Below, piece by piece: positions 52,596 through 61,987 of a DNA stretch of 64,000 nucleotides. How positions within the stretch are numbered: the stretch's first letter is position 1; every line of letters starts with the position of its first letter. The translations under genes were made by a program, and so were the position numbers. The notes under the pieces are model-generated. The model had not been told where the DNA came from and searched no databases. It was given only the letters and a program-made list of their open reading frames with translations. The stretch is taken from contig JAYTOI010000049.1 of NCBI GenBank assembly GCA_043747875.1, positions 25,393 through 89,392 on the forward strand, in the 5' to 3' direction. This stretch comes from CADEED01 sp043747875 (GTDB taxonomy: Bacteria; Pseudomonadota; Gammaproteobacteria; Steroidobacterales; Steroidobacteraceae).

Positions 52596-52976
52596 TGGCT
52601 CCAAGACGCTTCATTGCTCTTCGAGTGTTGGATTTGGTGAGTATGTACTCGCCTGCGGCATCCTCCTAGACTGTGCCGGCAAAGAATCCGCCGCGCGCGC
52701 GCAATCCATCGCAGTCGTTTTCGCGCGCCAAGGGCCTGCTATTTCAGCTGTCTGCTGTGTTGCACGCTGAGGTCAATATTCGAATGAAATTCGCAAGCTT
52801 GATTCATGCGACTGCGCTGCGCCCATCTGCGTGCGTGCACATGCGAGTGCCGTGTGCATTCAGTCGTGTGCATCGCGCCACGATGTATCCGCTCGCGCCG
52901 CCGAGCCCGGAACCGAACCCGAAGAACGTGGAGCACCTCGACCTTGCTACCGCGACCATGGATCCGGGAGGCGGAG
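52596..52976. other. divergent intergenic region
   Basis: It lies between the leftward lactamase-fold gene and the rightward ABC transporter gene; both promoters should be here. A frame open from 52806 runs into the transporter but is Cys/Arg-rich and not protein-like. No repeat or RNA gene is recognised. Confidence 0.4.
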
Positions 52977-54770
52977 ATGTCGGCAAGTGAGTGGCAGGTA
53001 AAGCCTGAGGCAAAGGCGCCGACGATTCGTGAGATAGCGACACTCATTTGGTCGCAAGCCAGCCAATTCGTCCGAACCCGGCTCATCTTCGCTTTGTTAC
53101 TGGTGATCGGCAGCTCGATGGCGGTGGCGCTGGCGCCCTTGAGCCTGAAGCTCATCGTCGATCGCCTGGCGCCCGGTAGCTCGGGCACCGCAATGCATCC
53201 CGCATGGTTCATCGCGTTCTATGTTTTTTGCATCTGGCTGTCGCGCATGCTGGCGGCGGCGAGGGGCTACTTTCATGCGCAGGCAGACCGGCGCATGAAT
53301 AGCGTGGTCAGCGATCAGCTGTTCAGCCACGTCATCGATTTGCCGTATCGGTTCCACCTCGAACGGCAGACCGGGGCGATCAATGAGACGCTGAACAATG
53401 GTTTGACGGGATACAAGATCGTCTTCCAGCACACCATTTATACGGTGCTTCCCGTCGTCGTGGAGCTCGGCACGGTTGCCGTCATTCTGATCCACCTCAA
53501 TCAGGCGGCATTCCTCGGACTATTTGCAGGCGCTCTGGCGTGTTACGGAGTGGCCTTCACCAGCAACGTCTTGCGCATCCGCTCCGCAGCCAGGGAAGCC
53601 ACCAGTGCCCAGGTCGAAGCGCGCGCGATCATGACGGATGGACTGCTCAACTATGAGGCGGTCAAGTACTTCACCGCCGAGCCGATGTTGCGCGAGCGTT
53701 TCGGGAAAGCGCAGCGAAAGACCGAGGGCTTCTGGATGAGCTTGTTTCGCAGTCGGATGCTCGGCGAGATGACAGTGGGATCCATCTTCGCGGGTTTCAT
53801 GGCTGCGACGGCCACGTATGGCGCTTATCGCGTGCAGCTCGGGGCCATGACGGTCGGTGATTTCGTCCTGGTGACTACCTATGTCGCGCAGCTCGTCCGT
53901 CCAGTCGAGATGTTGGGACTCGGCGCCCAGCAGCTGTCGCAGGGGCTGGTGTTTCTGGAAAGAATGTTCGATCTGTTGAGGCAGCCGCGAGAGCCGCGAG
54001 GCGCCGATCACAGCCAAACGGTAGAAGGGCCGGGCACGCTCGCATTCGAAAACGTCGCAGTGTCTTATCGCGAGGACCGTCAGATCTTGAAAGGGGTCAG
54101 CTTCACCATAGAAGCCGGACAAACGGTGGCGGTCGTCGGCGAGAGCGGCGCCGGTAAATCGACGCTACTGCGGCTGTTGGTCCGGCTCATCGAACCGGAC
54201 GAGGGCGAGATTCTGCTCGACGGTGTACCGATAAGGCTGTTGCCGCATTTGAAACTGCGCCAGTCCATCGCGGTAGTGCCCCAGGACACCTTGCTGCTCG
54301 ATGACACCATCGGATGCAACATCGCCCTCGGTCGTTGGGGCAGTTCACAAGCGCAGATCGAACAGGCCGCGAAACTGGCATGCCTGCACGATTTCATCAC
54401 GCGGCTGCCCGACGGGTACGAAACGCGCGTCGGTGAACGCGGCGTGAAGCTTTCCGGGGGCGAGAAGCAGCGCATTTCGATCGCGCGCGCGGTGCTCAGG
54501 CAACCGCGGATCTATGTGTTCGATGAGGCGACCTCGTCCCTGGACAGTCACACCGAGCAGGAGATCGTCCGCAACTTTCGCGCAGTGTCCCAACAAACGA
54601 CCTCCCTGGTCATTGCGCATCGTCTATCTACGATTGCCTACGCGGACAAGATCATCGTCTTGAAGGATGGCGTCAGCGTGGAGCAAGGCTCGCATGACGA
54701 GCTCATCGCACGTCGCGGGCAGTACGCAGCGCTATGGTCCGCTCAGCACAGCAATGCACGTCCGATCTAG
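52977..54770 (+). CDS. ABC exporter, fused permease and ATPase (ATM1-like)
   Basis: 597 residues from the ATG at 52977, which has GGGAGGCGGAG just upstream. Residues 35-310: six membrane segments (RLIFALLLVIGSSMAVALAP, PAWFIAFYVFCIWLSRMLAA, VVVELGTVAVILIHLNQAAF). The ATPase half has Walker A VVGESGAGKSTLLRLL, signature KLSGGEKQRISIARAVL and Walker B IYVFDEATSSLDS, with H-loop LVIAHRLST. The permease segment NEALKYF-like (LLNYEAVKYFTAE) is typical of ATM1/HMT1 exporters of peptides and glutathione conjugates. In this locus it is the likely exporter of the product. Confidence 0.9.
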   Translation: MSASEWQVKPEAKAPTIREIATLIWSQASQFVRTRLIFALLLVIGSSMAVALAPLSLKLIVDRLAPGSSGTAMHPAWFIAFYVFCIWLSRMLAAARGYFHAQADRRMNSVVSDQLFSHVIDLPYRFHLERQTGAINETLNNGLTGYKIVFQHTIYTVLPVVVELGTVAVILIHLNQAAFLGLFAGALACYGVAFTSNVLRIRSAAREATSAQVEARAIMTDGLLNYEAVKYFTAEPMLRERFGKAQRKTEGFWMSLFRSRMLGEMTVGSIFAGFMAATATYGAYRVQLGAMTVGDFVLVTTYVAQLVRPVEMLGLGAQQLSQGLVFLERMFDLLRQPREPRGADHSQTVEGPGTLAFENVAVSYREDRQILKGVSFTIEAGQTVAVVGESGAGKSTLLRLLVRLIEPDEGEILLDGVPIRLLPHLKLRQSIAVVPQDTLLLDDTIGCNIALGRWGSSQAQIEQAAKLACLHDFITRLPDGYETRVGERGVKLSGGEKQRISIARAVLRQPRIYVFDEATSSLDSHTEQEIVRNFRAVSQQTTSLVIAHRLSTIAYADKIIVLKDGVSVEQGSHDELIARRGQYAALWSAQHSNARPI

Positions 54771-54934
54771 TCCTCTCACGGGTCGTTCTCTGTGCCGTCC
54801 GGCGGACCGCAGTTGCAGTCTGCAATCCGTTAACTCATTGAAAGTGACTGCTTGCGCGGCCTCGAGAGGCAAAGCTTTTTCCAGCTGATGGGGAGCGACT
54901 CGGCGCGTCAGACTGGGCTCCGTGATCTTGGGCG

Positions 54935-55138
54935 TCAGCAAATGCTCAGCAGGTGGTAGAGATCGGCCTCCTTCGTATCGTCGATGAGATCCTCCAGCAT
55001 CTGATCGATCGTCTCTGGTTGTGCCCCTGGCTCGCTCTTCTGAGCGGAGTCCGAGCCTGGTTGCGCCGGCGTATCAGCTTGGTTGGAGGGCGGCTTCACG
55101 GCGTCTGAAGCTGGATCGGGGAGTTTCTCATCCGTCAT
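54935..55138 (-). CDS. small acidic peptide, candidate precursor or docking protein
   Basis: 67 residues from the ATG at 55138, with GGGAGAG five bases upstream. The first 45 residues are a disordered Pro/Ser/Gln/Asp-rich stretch (KLPDPASDAVKPPSNQADTP, AQPGSDSAQKSEPGAQP); the rest is an acidic helix ending KEADLYHLLSIC. The protein ends in Cys. It lies between the exporter and a set of iron oxygenases. A leader-plus-core design of a RiPP precursor, or a docking helix that joins assembly-line proteins, are both possible; the sequence alone does not decide. Confidence 0.6.
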   Translation of the reverse strand: MTDEKLPDPASDAVKPPSNQADTPAQPGSDSAQKSEPGAQPETIDQMLEDLIDDTKEADLYHLLSIC

Positions 55139-55329
55139 CCGACTCTCCCTTGATGACACTCAGTAGTCATGTTCACCGTCACGAGGTCCTTTTGCATGTG
55201 TTCAGTCCTAACATGCGATGAGACCAGTCTGCCAGACGGAAAGGGAAATATCCTTAAGCCTGCTCGCGCTCGTGCACGCTGTTCTCGCGACGAGTAAAGT
55301 CAGGCCGCATCGCCGTTCGGGAGAGTGCA

Positions 55330-56493
55330 ATGATTCCGTGCGTACAGCGGAGTGTCTTTTCCCAGGGCTCTTTCCTGAGCGACGGCACTCCCGCGATCAT
55401 TACCGACGGGTTGAGCGAGTGGAGCGGAGGAGGCAATTGGTCTCCAGAGCTGCTCAGCTCGAAAATCAGCGACCGTACGGTCAAGGTGTGCATATCGCCC
55501 GCCAGGCGATTCGACTGGCGGCCCACGCTGGACCGCAGCCAGGCTGCGGCATTTTCACATGAGGAGATGCTGTTCTCCGAGGCTGTGAGGCGAATCGTCG
55601 AGGGCGATGATGGTGGCGCGGCGATCTATCTGATGCAGCAGTCGATCCCGGAAAAATTTCCGGAGCTTGCCGAATGCATGGTCGTGCCGCCTTGGGCGGC
55701 GGACGCGGACGTGGTGCGAACGAATTTGTGGTTCGAAAGGGATTCAACCACGCCGTTGCATTACGACGCCGAAAACAACCTGTTCGCGTAGCTTCACGGC
55801 ACCAAGGATTTCACGATCTTCCAGCCCGCGGATACTCAATACCTGTATCCATTCCCGCTCGACTCACTTCATCCGCACGTCTCATACGTCGACCCCGATG
55901 CGCCGGATCTGCAGGCGCGGCCGAGATTCGCCATGGCGCGGCCGTTGCGCTTCACCTTGCATCCTGGCGACCTGTTGTTCCTGCCCGCATTCTGGTGGCA
56001 CACCGTGCGTGCATCGGGCGTGGCGATTTCGGTCAACTGCTGGTGGCCCGCCAGCGTGCAGCACTGCATGACGGCACCCAATGCGCTGCGTAATCTCTAC
56101 CAGCGCTATGCAATCGATCGTCTTCAGTCCTTGCAGCGCCTCACGCTGGCCAGGCTGCGCCTCGACTTTCATTCGACTGCCGAGATGCTGCTGACAAAGG
56201 GCCTGACCTGGGGGGCGGGTTTGCTGGCTCTTGCGGCGTTCGATCAGAAGCTGGAACCGCTGTGCAGCGCAGCGGGGATTGCCAGACCCCCGGGCTGCCT
56301 TCCGCGGGATCTGCCCTCCGAATTGGCCTCGATACGCACGCAAATGCCGGACTCGTCCGGCGTTCAGCGGGGGATCGTGATCGCTGTTGAAATCGCATCG
56401 CGACTCGATTCGGCCAACGACGACGAGGTCGACGAGAACAGCGTGCGCGCTCTGATCGGACTATGCGAAAGCGCCGCGTGGGAAACGGCGTGA
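55330..56493 (+). pseudogene. JmjC/cupin-8 oxygenase with in-frame TAG
   Basis: The frame starts at ATG 55330 and stops at TAG 55789-55791, but continues in the same frame to 56493 with full family character. First part: GTPAIITDGLSEWSGGGNWS, RRIVEGDDGGAAIYLMQQSI, TTPLHYDAENNLFA with the HxD iron ligands. Second part: LHGTKDFTIFQPADTQYLYP, RFTLHPGDLLFLPAFWWHTV with the distal His. Relatives have Gln before LxG at the stop (CAG to TAG). Both iron-ligand halves are needed for function, so the gene is either a fresh pseudogene or a sequencing error, or is rescued by suppression. Length with read-through would be 387 residues. Confidence 0.78.
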
Positions 56494-56520
56494 ATCTCTC
56501 GCACCAAATAGTAGTTTGAA

Positions 56521-57477
56521 TCAGCGAAACATCTCGATGGGATCACCCAGCCCGACGATGATCTTTCGCGGTCCGCTGAAGGGCGCCCGGCCGTGTGCGA
56601 TGCTCATGTTGTCGAGCATCAGCACGTCGCCTTCACGCCAGCCAAAAGCCACGGACTCCGCCTCATACAGCTCGAAAATCATGTTCAGGACGCTGGTCTC
56701 GATGGGAGATCCATCACCATAAGTCACGCCTCGCGGCAGACCTTGAGGACCCAATATCTCCTCGAGCGTCTCGCGTTCCTCGGTGGGCAGGAAATGAGGA
56801 TGATGCAACATGATCTGGTTGAAGAAGCTCCATTCGCCTGTGATGGGGTTTTGTGCGATCGCTTGCGACGGTTGCGACACCGTCAGCGCGCCGCGGGCAT
56901 CCCATTCGCAGCGCCAACCTCGCCGCAGACAGCTCGACTCGACTTCCTCCTTCGACTTCGTCTTGAAGAATGCCTGCCATGAAACATCGATCCCGGAGAT
57001 GAAACGGCGCACATAGAGCAAACCTCTTTCTTTGAAGCGCTCGCGCACGTCGGCTGGAATTCGTCGATAAATACGCCGGCAGTCGACCAGCGGAGTCTCG
57101 CCGCCAACCGGTGAGGCCGTCACACAGCCGAAGAACTGCCGGGTCGGCCACGACGACATGTGCGAGCTTTCGTTGTGAAACAGGATCGCGATGTCGGCGG
57201 GGTAAGGAGTTGACCGATACACGCGATCGGTGCCCTCTTCCGGCGGCAGATCACCGTAACCGGTGATGACATGACGGCAAAAGAAACTCAGCACCCCGTC
57301 GAACACCGATTGCCGAGTCAACTGAAAACCTCGGAATAGCACTGCGCCGAATGTGCGCAGCTGCATTTCGATGTCCTGCTTGTTCGCTTCAGCCCACGGG
57401 AAAAAATCATGGGTAGAAGCGGGTGCTTCATAGCGATATGGAGCTGCATCCGAGATCGGTACCTTTTGCACCAGCAT
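56521..57477 (-). CDS. TauD/SyrP-like 2-oxoglutarate Fe(II) dioxygenase
   Basis: About 318 residues from the ATG at 57477 (GGGA ten bases upstream); the frame extends to a GTG at 57585. TauD fold: RTFGAVLFRGFQLTRQSVFD, the iron motif IAILFHNESSHMSSWPTRQF (HxE), GGETPLVDCRRIYRRIPADV, and EGDVLMLDNMSIAHGRAPFS with the distal His and Arg for 2-oxoglutarate. NRPS-associated members such as SyrP hydroxylate the beta-carbon of a carrier-bound Asp. It is convergent with the JmjC gene and divergent from the PhyH-like gene. Confidence 0.9.
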   Translation of the reverse strand: MLVQKVPISDAAPYRYEAPASTHDFFPWAEANKQDIEMQLRTFGAVLFRGFQLTRQSVFDGVLSFFCRHVITGYGDLPPEEGTDRVYRSTPYPADIAILFHNESSHMSSWPTRQFFGCVTASPVGGETPLVDCRRIYRRIPADVRERFKERGLLYVRRFISGIDVSWQAFFKTKSKEEVESSCLRRGWRCEWDARGALTVSQPSQAIAQNPITGEWSFFNQIMLHHPHFLPTEERETLEEILGPQGLPRGVTYGDGSPIETSVLNMIFELYEAESVAFGWREGDVLMLDNMSIAHGRAPFSGPRKIIVGLGDPIEMFR

Positions 57478-57686
57478 GTTTGTTCCCTGTGATTGCCGGG
57501 CAGCAGCGTACTGTTCGTTGAAGTCGGTCGGCAATGCGCGCTCGCATGGAACCTGTATCTTCCAGGTGATACCGTCGACCGCCACAACAAGATGGGCAGC
57601 AGGCGAGTTGCATATTGCAAGCGCCTAACTCTCTGAAGATAGAGAGGGATCTGCAGCCAACAGGGATAGGCAGAGGAGAAACGTCG

Positions 57687-58487
57687 ATGGACCGCATGAG
57701 CAGCCCCTTCATTCGCATTCCACGCGCGCTAGATGCGGAGGATGTGGAGTTCCTGAAGGCGGCCTGCATACGCCACGTGTCCACTCAGGGAATCCCTTGC
57801 TACGTATTGATCGACCAGCTGAACTCGGCCACCTGCCAGAAGATCAAGGAAACCTTGGAGTTACAGCTGGGAGAGCCGCTTTACTATTTGAACGACTTTT
57901 ACATGTACACGGACCGCTCGTTCAAAACGGGCTGGCACATGGATACGGAGCTGTTCACGTTCGAAAGAGCGATCAACGCATGGATTCTGCTGTCGCCGGA
58001 GCGCGTGGTCGATCCGCTCGCGTTTCTCGACGGAATAAATGATTCGCCCGACCGTTGTTTTCACAGCGTCCATATCGAAGGCGACGATTGTGCCTTCGGC
58101 GACTACCACACCGGGGAAACGGAGATGCGATCGCTGGCCCAGCTGGAGGCCGGGCAGGTCCACACTCCGCAAGTGGATTGCGGCGACATTCTCGTGCTCG
58201 ACCCGAAGCGCTTTCATAAAACGAGCACCAACGCTGCGAAGCACGCTCTGGTGCTGAAATTCGTCATGAAAGGTCCGCAAGGATTTTCCGCTACCAAGCA
58301 GGTCGATCCTTGCATGTGGGCCGAAGTCGGCCTGTTCAATGAACTGCTGCGAAACGCGGATCCCTGGGAAAGTTTCATCGACGGCATCAGACGCATGCTG
58401 GACACGGAACAGGGGCGTAAGGAGCTGAGCGCCGGCTTCTATCCAGAGAAGTTCGATCTATACCGACGGAACGTCATGTCTTTGTAA
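57687..58487 (+). CDS. PhyH-like Fe(II) dioxygenase
   Basis: About 266 residues from the ATG at 57687, with GGAG eight bases before it. ALDAEDVEFLKAACIRHVST, then the iron motif FKTGWHMDTELFTFERAINA (HxD), DILVLDPKRFHKTSTNAAKH with the distal His. It resembles phytanoyl-CoA dioxygenase-type enzymes used for hydroxylation or halogenation in natural-product loci; the Asp in HxD favours hydroxylase over halogenase. It begins the operon with panD, the CmlA-like enzyme, the third lactamase-fold enzyme and the NRPS. Confidence 0.8.
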   Translation: MDRMSSPFIRIPRALDAEDVEFLKAACIRHVSTQGIPCYVLIDQLNSATCQKIKETLELQLGEPLYYLNDFYMYTDRSFKTGWHMDTELFTFERAINAWILLSPERVVDPLAFLDGINDSPDRCFHSVHIEGDDCAFGDYHTGETEMRSLAQLEAGQVHTPQVDCGDILVLDPKRFHKTSTNAAKHALVLKFVMKGPQGFSATKQVDPCMWAEVGLFNELLRNADPWESFIDGIRRMLDTEQGRKELSAGFYPEKFDLYRRNVMSL

Positions 58488-58505
58488 GTAGGAGCGGGAC
58501 GAACA

Positions 58506-58859
58506 ATGCGAAAGAAAATGCTCCAGGCGAAACTGCATCGCGCGAAAGTCACGCATGCGGATTTGAACTACGAGGGGTCGTGCGGGATCGACAAGGCGTT
58601 GCTCGACGTCAGTGGCTTCATCCCTTTTCAATACATCGAGATTTACAACGTCTCGAACGGCATGCGATTCGCCACGTACGTGATCGAGGCGGAGAGGGGT
58701 TCCGGCGAGATCTCGTTGAACGGTGCCGCCGCCCGCTGCGCGGCCATCGGGGATATTTTGATCATTTGCGCTTATTCCGAGTATGAGGAGGCCGAGCTGG
58801 CCTCATACAAACCTGTAGTCGTGCTGGTGGACGAAGCCAATCGACCCCGCCTCAAGTAA
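58506..58859 (+). CDS. panD: aspartate 1-decarboxylase
   Basis: 117 residues, very close to E. coli PanD: MLQAKLHRAKVTHADLNYEG, SCGIDKALLDVSGFIP, YNVSNGMRFATYVIEAERGS, GEISLNGAAARCAAIGDILI. The Gly-Ser at residues 24-25 is the self-cleavage site that yields the pyruvoyl group. It makes beta-alanine from aspartate. Normally it serves pantothenate synthesis; here it lies in an NRPS operon, 18 bases after an oxygenase gene, so beta-alanine may be a building block of the product. Confidence 0.95.
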   Translation: MRKKMLQAKLHRAKVTHADLNYEGSCGIDKALLDVSGFIPFQYIEIYNVSNGMRFATYVIEAERGSGEISLNGAAARCAAIGDILIICAYSEYEEAELASYKPVVVLVDEANRPRLK

Positions 58860-58883
58860 CGCCGACCGGAACGGAAAAGAAAC

Positions 58884-60491
58884 ATGCGGTCGGCGCACGC
58901 GCAACGAGAAGTCTTCCTGAGGCCGGAAGTCAAAATGGAACCGCTCGTGAGCGGTTGGCATGCCTGGAACCATTTGATCTCGCCGATACAGCACGCGCTG
59001 AACGTCGCCAACAGGCAGTTGCCGCTGCTGGACTCTTTCATCCGCAATCCAAGCGTGCATGCTGCCGCCTGCTCCGACCCGGCCATGTTTGGAGGTCCGT
59101 TCGTCGAGCTATCTGTCGAGCAGGTGCCCGAGATCCAAAGATTTCTCGAATTGTTGCAGCAGCGTCATTCCCGGCTGATTGCGCTCGCTCACGACATCAA
59201 GCGGCTCGACGCCCTTCTTCAGGAGCAGGCAAAGGGATATGCCCTGGACGAGTTCTATCCAAAGATCCCTGAGTCATTGAGCGGCCTGGTCGAGTTTCTG
59301 TACGACATCAACAATCATCCGCGGCTGCGTTTCCATGAAGCGCTGGTGTACGACGAATACTTCGAGACCAGCGGTCAGCAGATCTGCTTGTCATTGGCCG
59401 ACGAAGAACGCCGTCCTTTTTTCATGACCACGCCTCGACTTGCCGCGGCGGACGGTCTGATGCTGCCGATCTCGTTTACCGACCCGCGCCTGGACCGTCT
59501 CGCCTCCATGAGAACGACGCCTGCATCACTGGCCGCGATCGCACAGGAACTGGAGATCGCCGACGCACAGCGGGCACGGTTCGAGAACCTGTTCACCACC
59601 GATCCTCCCGCGAGGCGAGTTCCGGTGGCCGAGGGTGGCAAGGTAGTGATGCGCTACTTCGGGCACGCCTGTGTCCTGATCCAATCCGCGCGCACCTCGG
59701 TGCTCATCGATCCCATGCTGAGCTGGGAGAATCACCGGCGCGACGGCAGATTCACCGGCCACGACCTGCCGGAGCGCCTGGATTACGTCATCCTCACGCA
59801 CAGCCATCACGATCACTTCTCGCCGGAAGTGCTGATCCAGCTGCGCTCTCGCATCGACAGGATCGTCGTGCCGGCTAACAACTCGGGCAGCGTGACGGAT
59901 CCTTCGATGGAGCTGGCGCTGCGCCGGCTGGGCTTCGAGCGCATCGACGTATTGAGCGGGCTCGATGAAATCCGGTTCCAGGACGGAATCATCACGAGCC
60001 TGCCGTTCACCGGGGAGCACTGCGATCTGGATATTCATAGCCGGCAGGCAATACATCTGCAGATCGAAGGGCGCCGATTCGCGTTCTTCGCCGATTCGAA
60101 TGGCATCGACAGCGCTCAGTATCGCAGGATCGCTAGGCGACTCGGCAGGCGGCTCGACGGCCTGTTCATCGGCATGGAATGCCGCGGAGGCCCGTTGTCG
60201 TGGCTGTACAACCCGCTGCTCACGAAACCCATCAGTCGAAAAAACGACGAGTCCCGCAGGCTCTCCGGACTCGATAGCGAACGTGCATGGCGTGCGTTGC
60301 AGGAATTCGATGTAGCTAGTGCCTTCGTCTACGCGATGGGGCAGGAGCCCTGGCTGCGATTCATCATGGGGCTCGAATACACGCCGGAAAGCGTGCAGAA
60401 GAAAGAGGTCGCCGCCTTGCTGGAGCGGTGCGCAGGAGCCAGCATGCACGCGGAATGTCTGTATCTGAGCCGCGAGATGACCTTTGAATAG
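58884..60491 (+). CDS. CmlA-like diiron beta-hydroxylase
   Basis: 535 residues. The N-terminal 220 residues (RPEVKMEPLVSGWHAWNHLI SPIQHALN, LSGLVEFLYDINNHPRLRFH) match the extra domain of CmlA-type proteins. The C-terminal part is a metallo-lactamase fold: FGHACVLIQSARTSVLIDPM, VILTHSHHDHFSPEVLIQLR with H306, H308, D310, H311, then SLPFTGEHCDLDIHSRQAIH with E378, and RRFAFFADSNGID. In CmlA the corresponding ligands, as I recall, include His 305, 307, 310, Asp 309 and Glu 377, the same spacing. CmlA hydroxylates the beta-carbon of an amino acid held on an NRPS carrier domain. It overlaps the next gene by eight bases. Confidence 0.87.
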   Translation: MRSAHAQREVFLRPEVKMEPLVSGWHAWNHLISPIQHALNVANRQLPLLDSFIRNPSVHAAACSDPAMFGGPFVELSVEQVPEIQRFLELLQQRHSRLIALAHDIKRLDALLQEQAKGYALDEFYPKIPESLSGLVEFLYDINNHPRLRFHEALVYDEYFETSGQQICLSLADEERRPFFMTTPRLAAADGLMLPISFTDPRLDRLASMRTTPASLAAIAQELEIADAQRARFENLFTTDPPARRVPVAEGGKVVMRYFGHACVLIQSARTSVLIDPMLSWENHRRDGRFTGHDLPERLDYVILTHSHHDHFSPEVLIQLRSRIDRIVVPANNSGSVTDPSMELALRRLGFERIDVLSGLDEIRFQDGIITSLPFTGEHCDLDIHSRQAIHLQIEGRRFAFFADSNGIDSAQYRRIARRLGRRLDGLFIGMECRGGPLSWLYNPLLTKPISRKNDESRRLSGLDSERAWRALQEFDVASAFVYAMGQEPWLRFIMGLEYTPESVQKKEVAALLERCAGASMHAECLYLSREMTFE

Positions 60492-61902
60492 GGGCGCGCT
60501 CACTGCTGATCGCCCAGAGCTGCAAAATCTGGTGGGCCGGCCGGAAAATCTGCAGGCACTCCTGCAGCAGATCATCAGCAAGACTGGTGTTCCCGGTATC
60601 AGTGCTGCCCTGCTGCAGGATGGTCATGTCACCAGTGCGGCAGCCGGATTGCGCACCACCAGCACTCCATCTTCGATGTGCACCGGATCCAGGTTCGCGA
60701 TGGGTTCCATGGGAAAGTTCCTGTTCTGCATGTCCGCAATGGAATCGATCGTCTCGCATCAGATCGATTGCAACGCTGCACTCGGCACCTATCTTCCGGA
60801 GCTGAAAGACTCCGAGATGGGCCGCAATGTCGCGCTGTGGCATTTGATGTCACACACGAGCGGCTGCTATCAGAGAGCAGGGGATCTCCTCGAAGCGGTT
60901 GAATCCAACGCGGACTGGGCGAGCGTCGTACGACGATCCATCGCAGCCCGGCCGCTGTTCGCTCCAGGAACCGCTTTCAGCTATGACGTTCCGAATTACG
61001 TGCTGTGCGGCGAGATCCTGCGCCGACTGCATGGCCTCGCACCGCGCGATCTGATTCGAACCCGCATCCTCGATCCGCTCGGCATCGAATGCGGCGGGAC
61101 GGACAACGCAGAGAAGCCCGATTTGTTGGTGGAGGGTCATATGCCAACGACAAGCGGTGCCTTCGAGCTGGCCGAGCCAGACGAGATCTCCGAACTGTGG
61201 GAAGCCGCGTCTTCCAGTTTGCCCGTGAGCATGCCGGATCTGGCGAGGATTGCCGCGGCGGTCATGGATGCTCCCGGCGCGGGGGCAGTCCTGTCGGCTG
61301 ACGCCCGAGGCAGTCTGCTCACTCAATCCATCGTGTTGCCGGTCGGTCAGGAATGGCCGGTCAGAGACTGCGCCCTGATGTCGTATGGCTTTGGATGCGG
61401 CAAACACCGCAATCGAACCCTGGGGCATCCTGGCGAACGCGCGGGTCAATGCTGTGCCTTGCACTTCGATCCGGAGAGGAAGATCGCCGTGGCGGTTGGA
61501 GTGAACGCGCGGGCCTTGGGCGTTCGCGACGCGACTCTCACGATGCTCATGCGGTCGCTGGGTTGTTCAAATGACAGCGCCTCCTCGAAGCGGCCGACCT
61601 TCGAACGCGGCGAGCTGCCGGGAGATTACGTCGGGGGTTCGATGGGGCGCGTGGTCGAGGTTCGCGAGCAGGACTCCGGGCTGATCTGCCGCTTCGTCAC
61701 GTCGCAGGAGTCTGCCCAAAGCGATGCTGCGGAAAGAAAGTTTCCGGTGGTTCGATTTCATCTTACGGATGAGGGCCACGCCGAACTCGATGAGCAATCG
61801 CGCCAGTTTCCGATGTGCTTTTTCCGCGACCCCGGCGGCACGACGCCCTGTCTGTTCGCGGGCGCCGTTTGTTATCGCCAAGTCCAGGGAAGGTTCGAAT
61901 AA
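60484..61902 (+). CDS. third lactamase-fold enzyme, Ser nucleophile retained
   Basis: About 472 residues from a TTG at 60484 that overlaps the upstream stop; a GTG at 60532 is the alternative. Here the first motif is intact: GSRFAMGSMGKFLFCMSAME with Ser 75 and Lys 78. Tyr motif SYDVPNYVLCGEILR; third motif GHPGERAGQC. The C-terminal domain (LPGDYVGGSMGRVVEVREQD ... FPMCFFRDPGGTTPCLFAG) is the one seen in both Cys paralogues. No signal peptide. It precedes the NRPS by 85 bases. Confidence 0.88.
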   Translation: MNRGALTADRPELQNLVGRPENLQALLQQIISKTGVPGISAALLQDGHVTSAAAGLRTTSTPSSMCTGSRFAMGSMGKFLFCMSAMESIVSHQIDCNAALGTYLPELKDSEMGRNVALWHLMSHTSGCYQRAGDLLEAVESNADWASVVRRSIAARPLFAPGTAFSYDVPNYVLCGEILRRLHGLAPRDLIRTRILDPLGIECGGTDNAEKPDLLVEGHMPTTSGAFELAEPDEISELWEAASSSLPVSMPDLARIAAAVMDAPGAGAVLSADARGSLLTQSIVLPVGQEWPVRDCALMSYGFGCGKHRNRTLGHPGERAGQCCALHFDPERKIAVAVGVNARALGVRDATLTMLMRSLGCSNDSASSKRPTFERGELPGDYVGGSMGRVVEVREQDSGLICRFVTSQESAQSDAAERKFPVVRFHLTDEGHAELDEQSRQFPMCFFRDPGGTTPCLFAGAVCYRQVQGRFE

Positions 61903-61987
61903 TTTCGTGCGGTATCGCGACGACGGCGCGCGATTGAACTGCACGAAGCATTTGTGGATGAATGCATCGCTCGATTGAGTAACCAAT

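Noticed and set aside
55330..56493. Genetic recoding of TAG or TGA as an explanation for the two in-frame stops
   Set aside because: Many intact genes in the window end at TAG or TGA, so these codons work as stops here.
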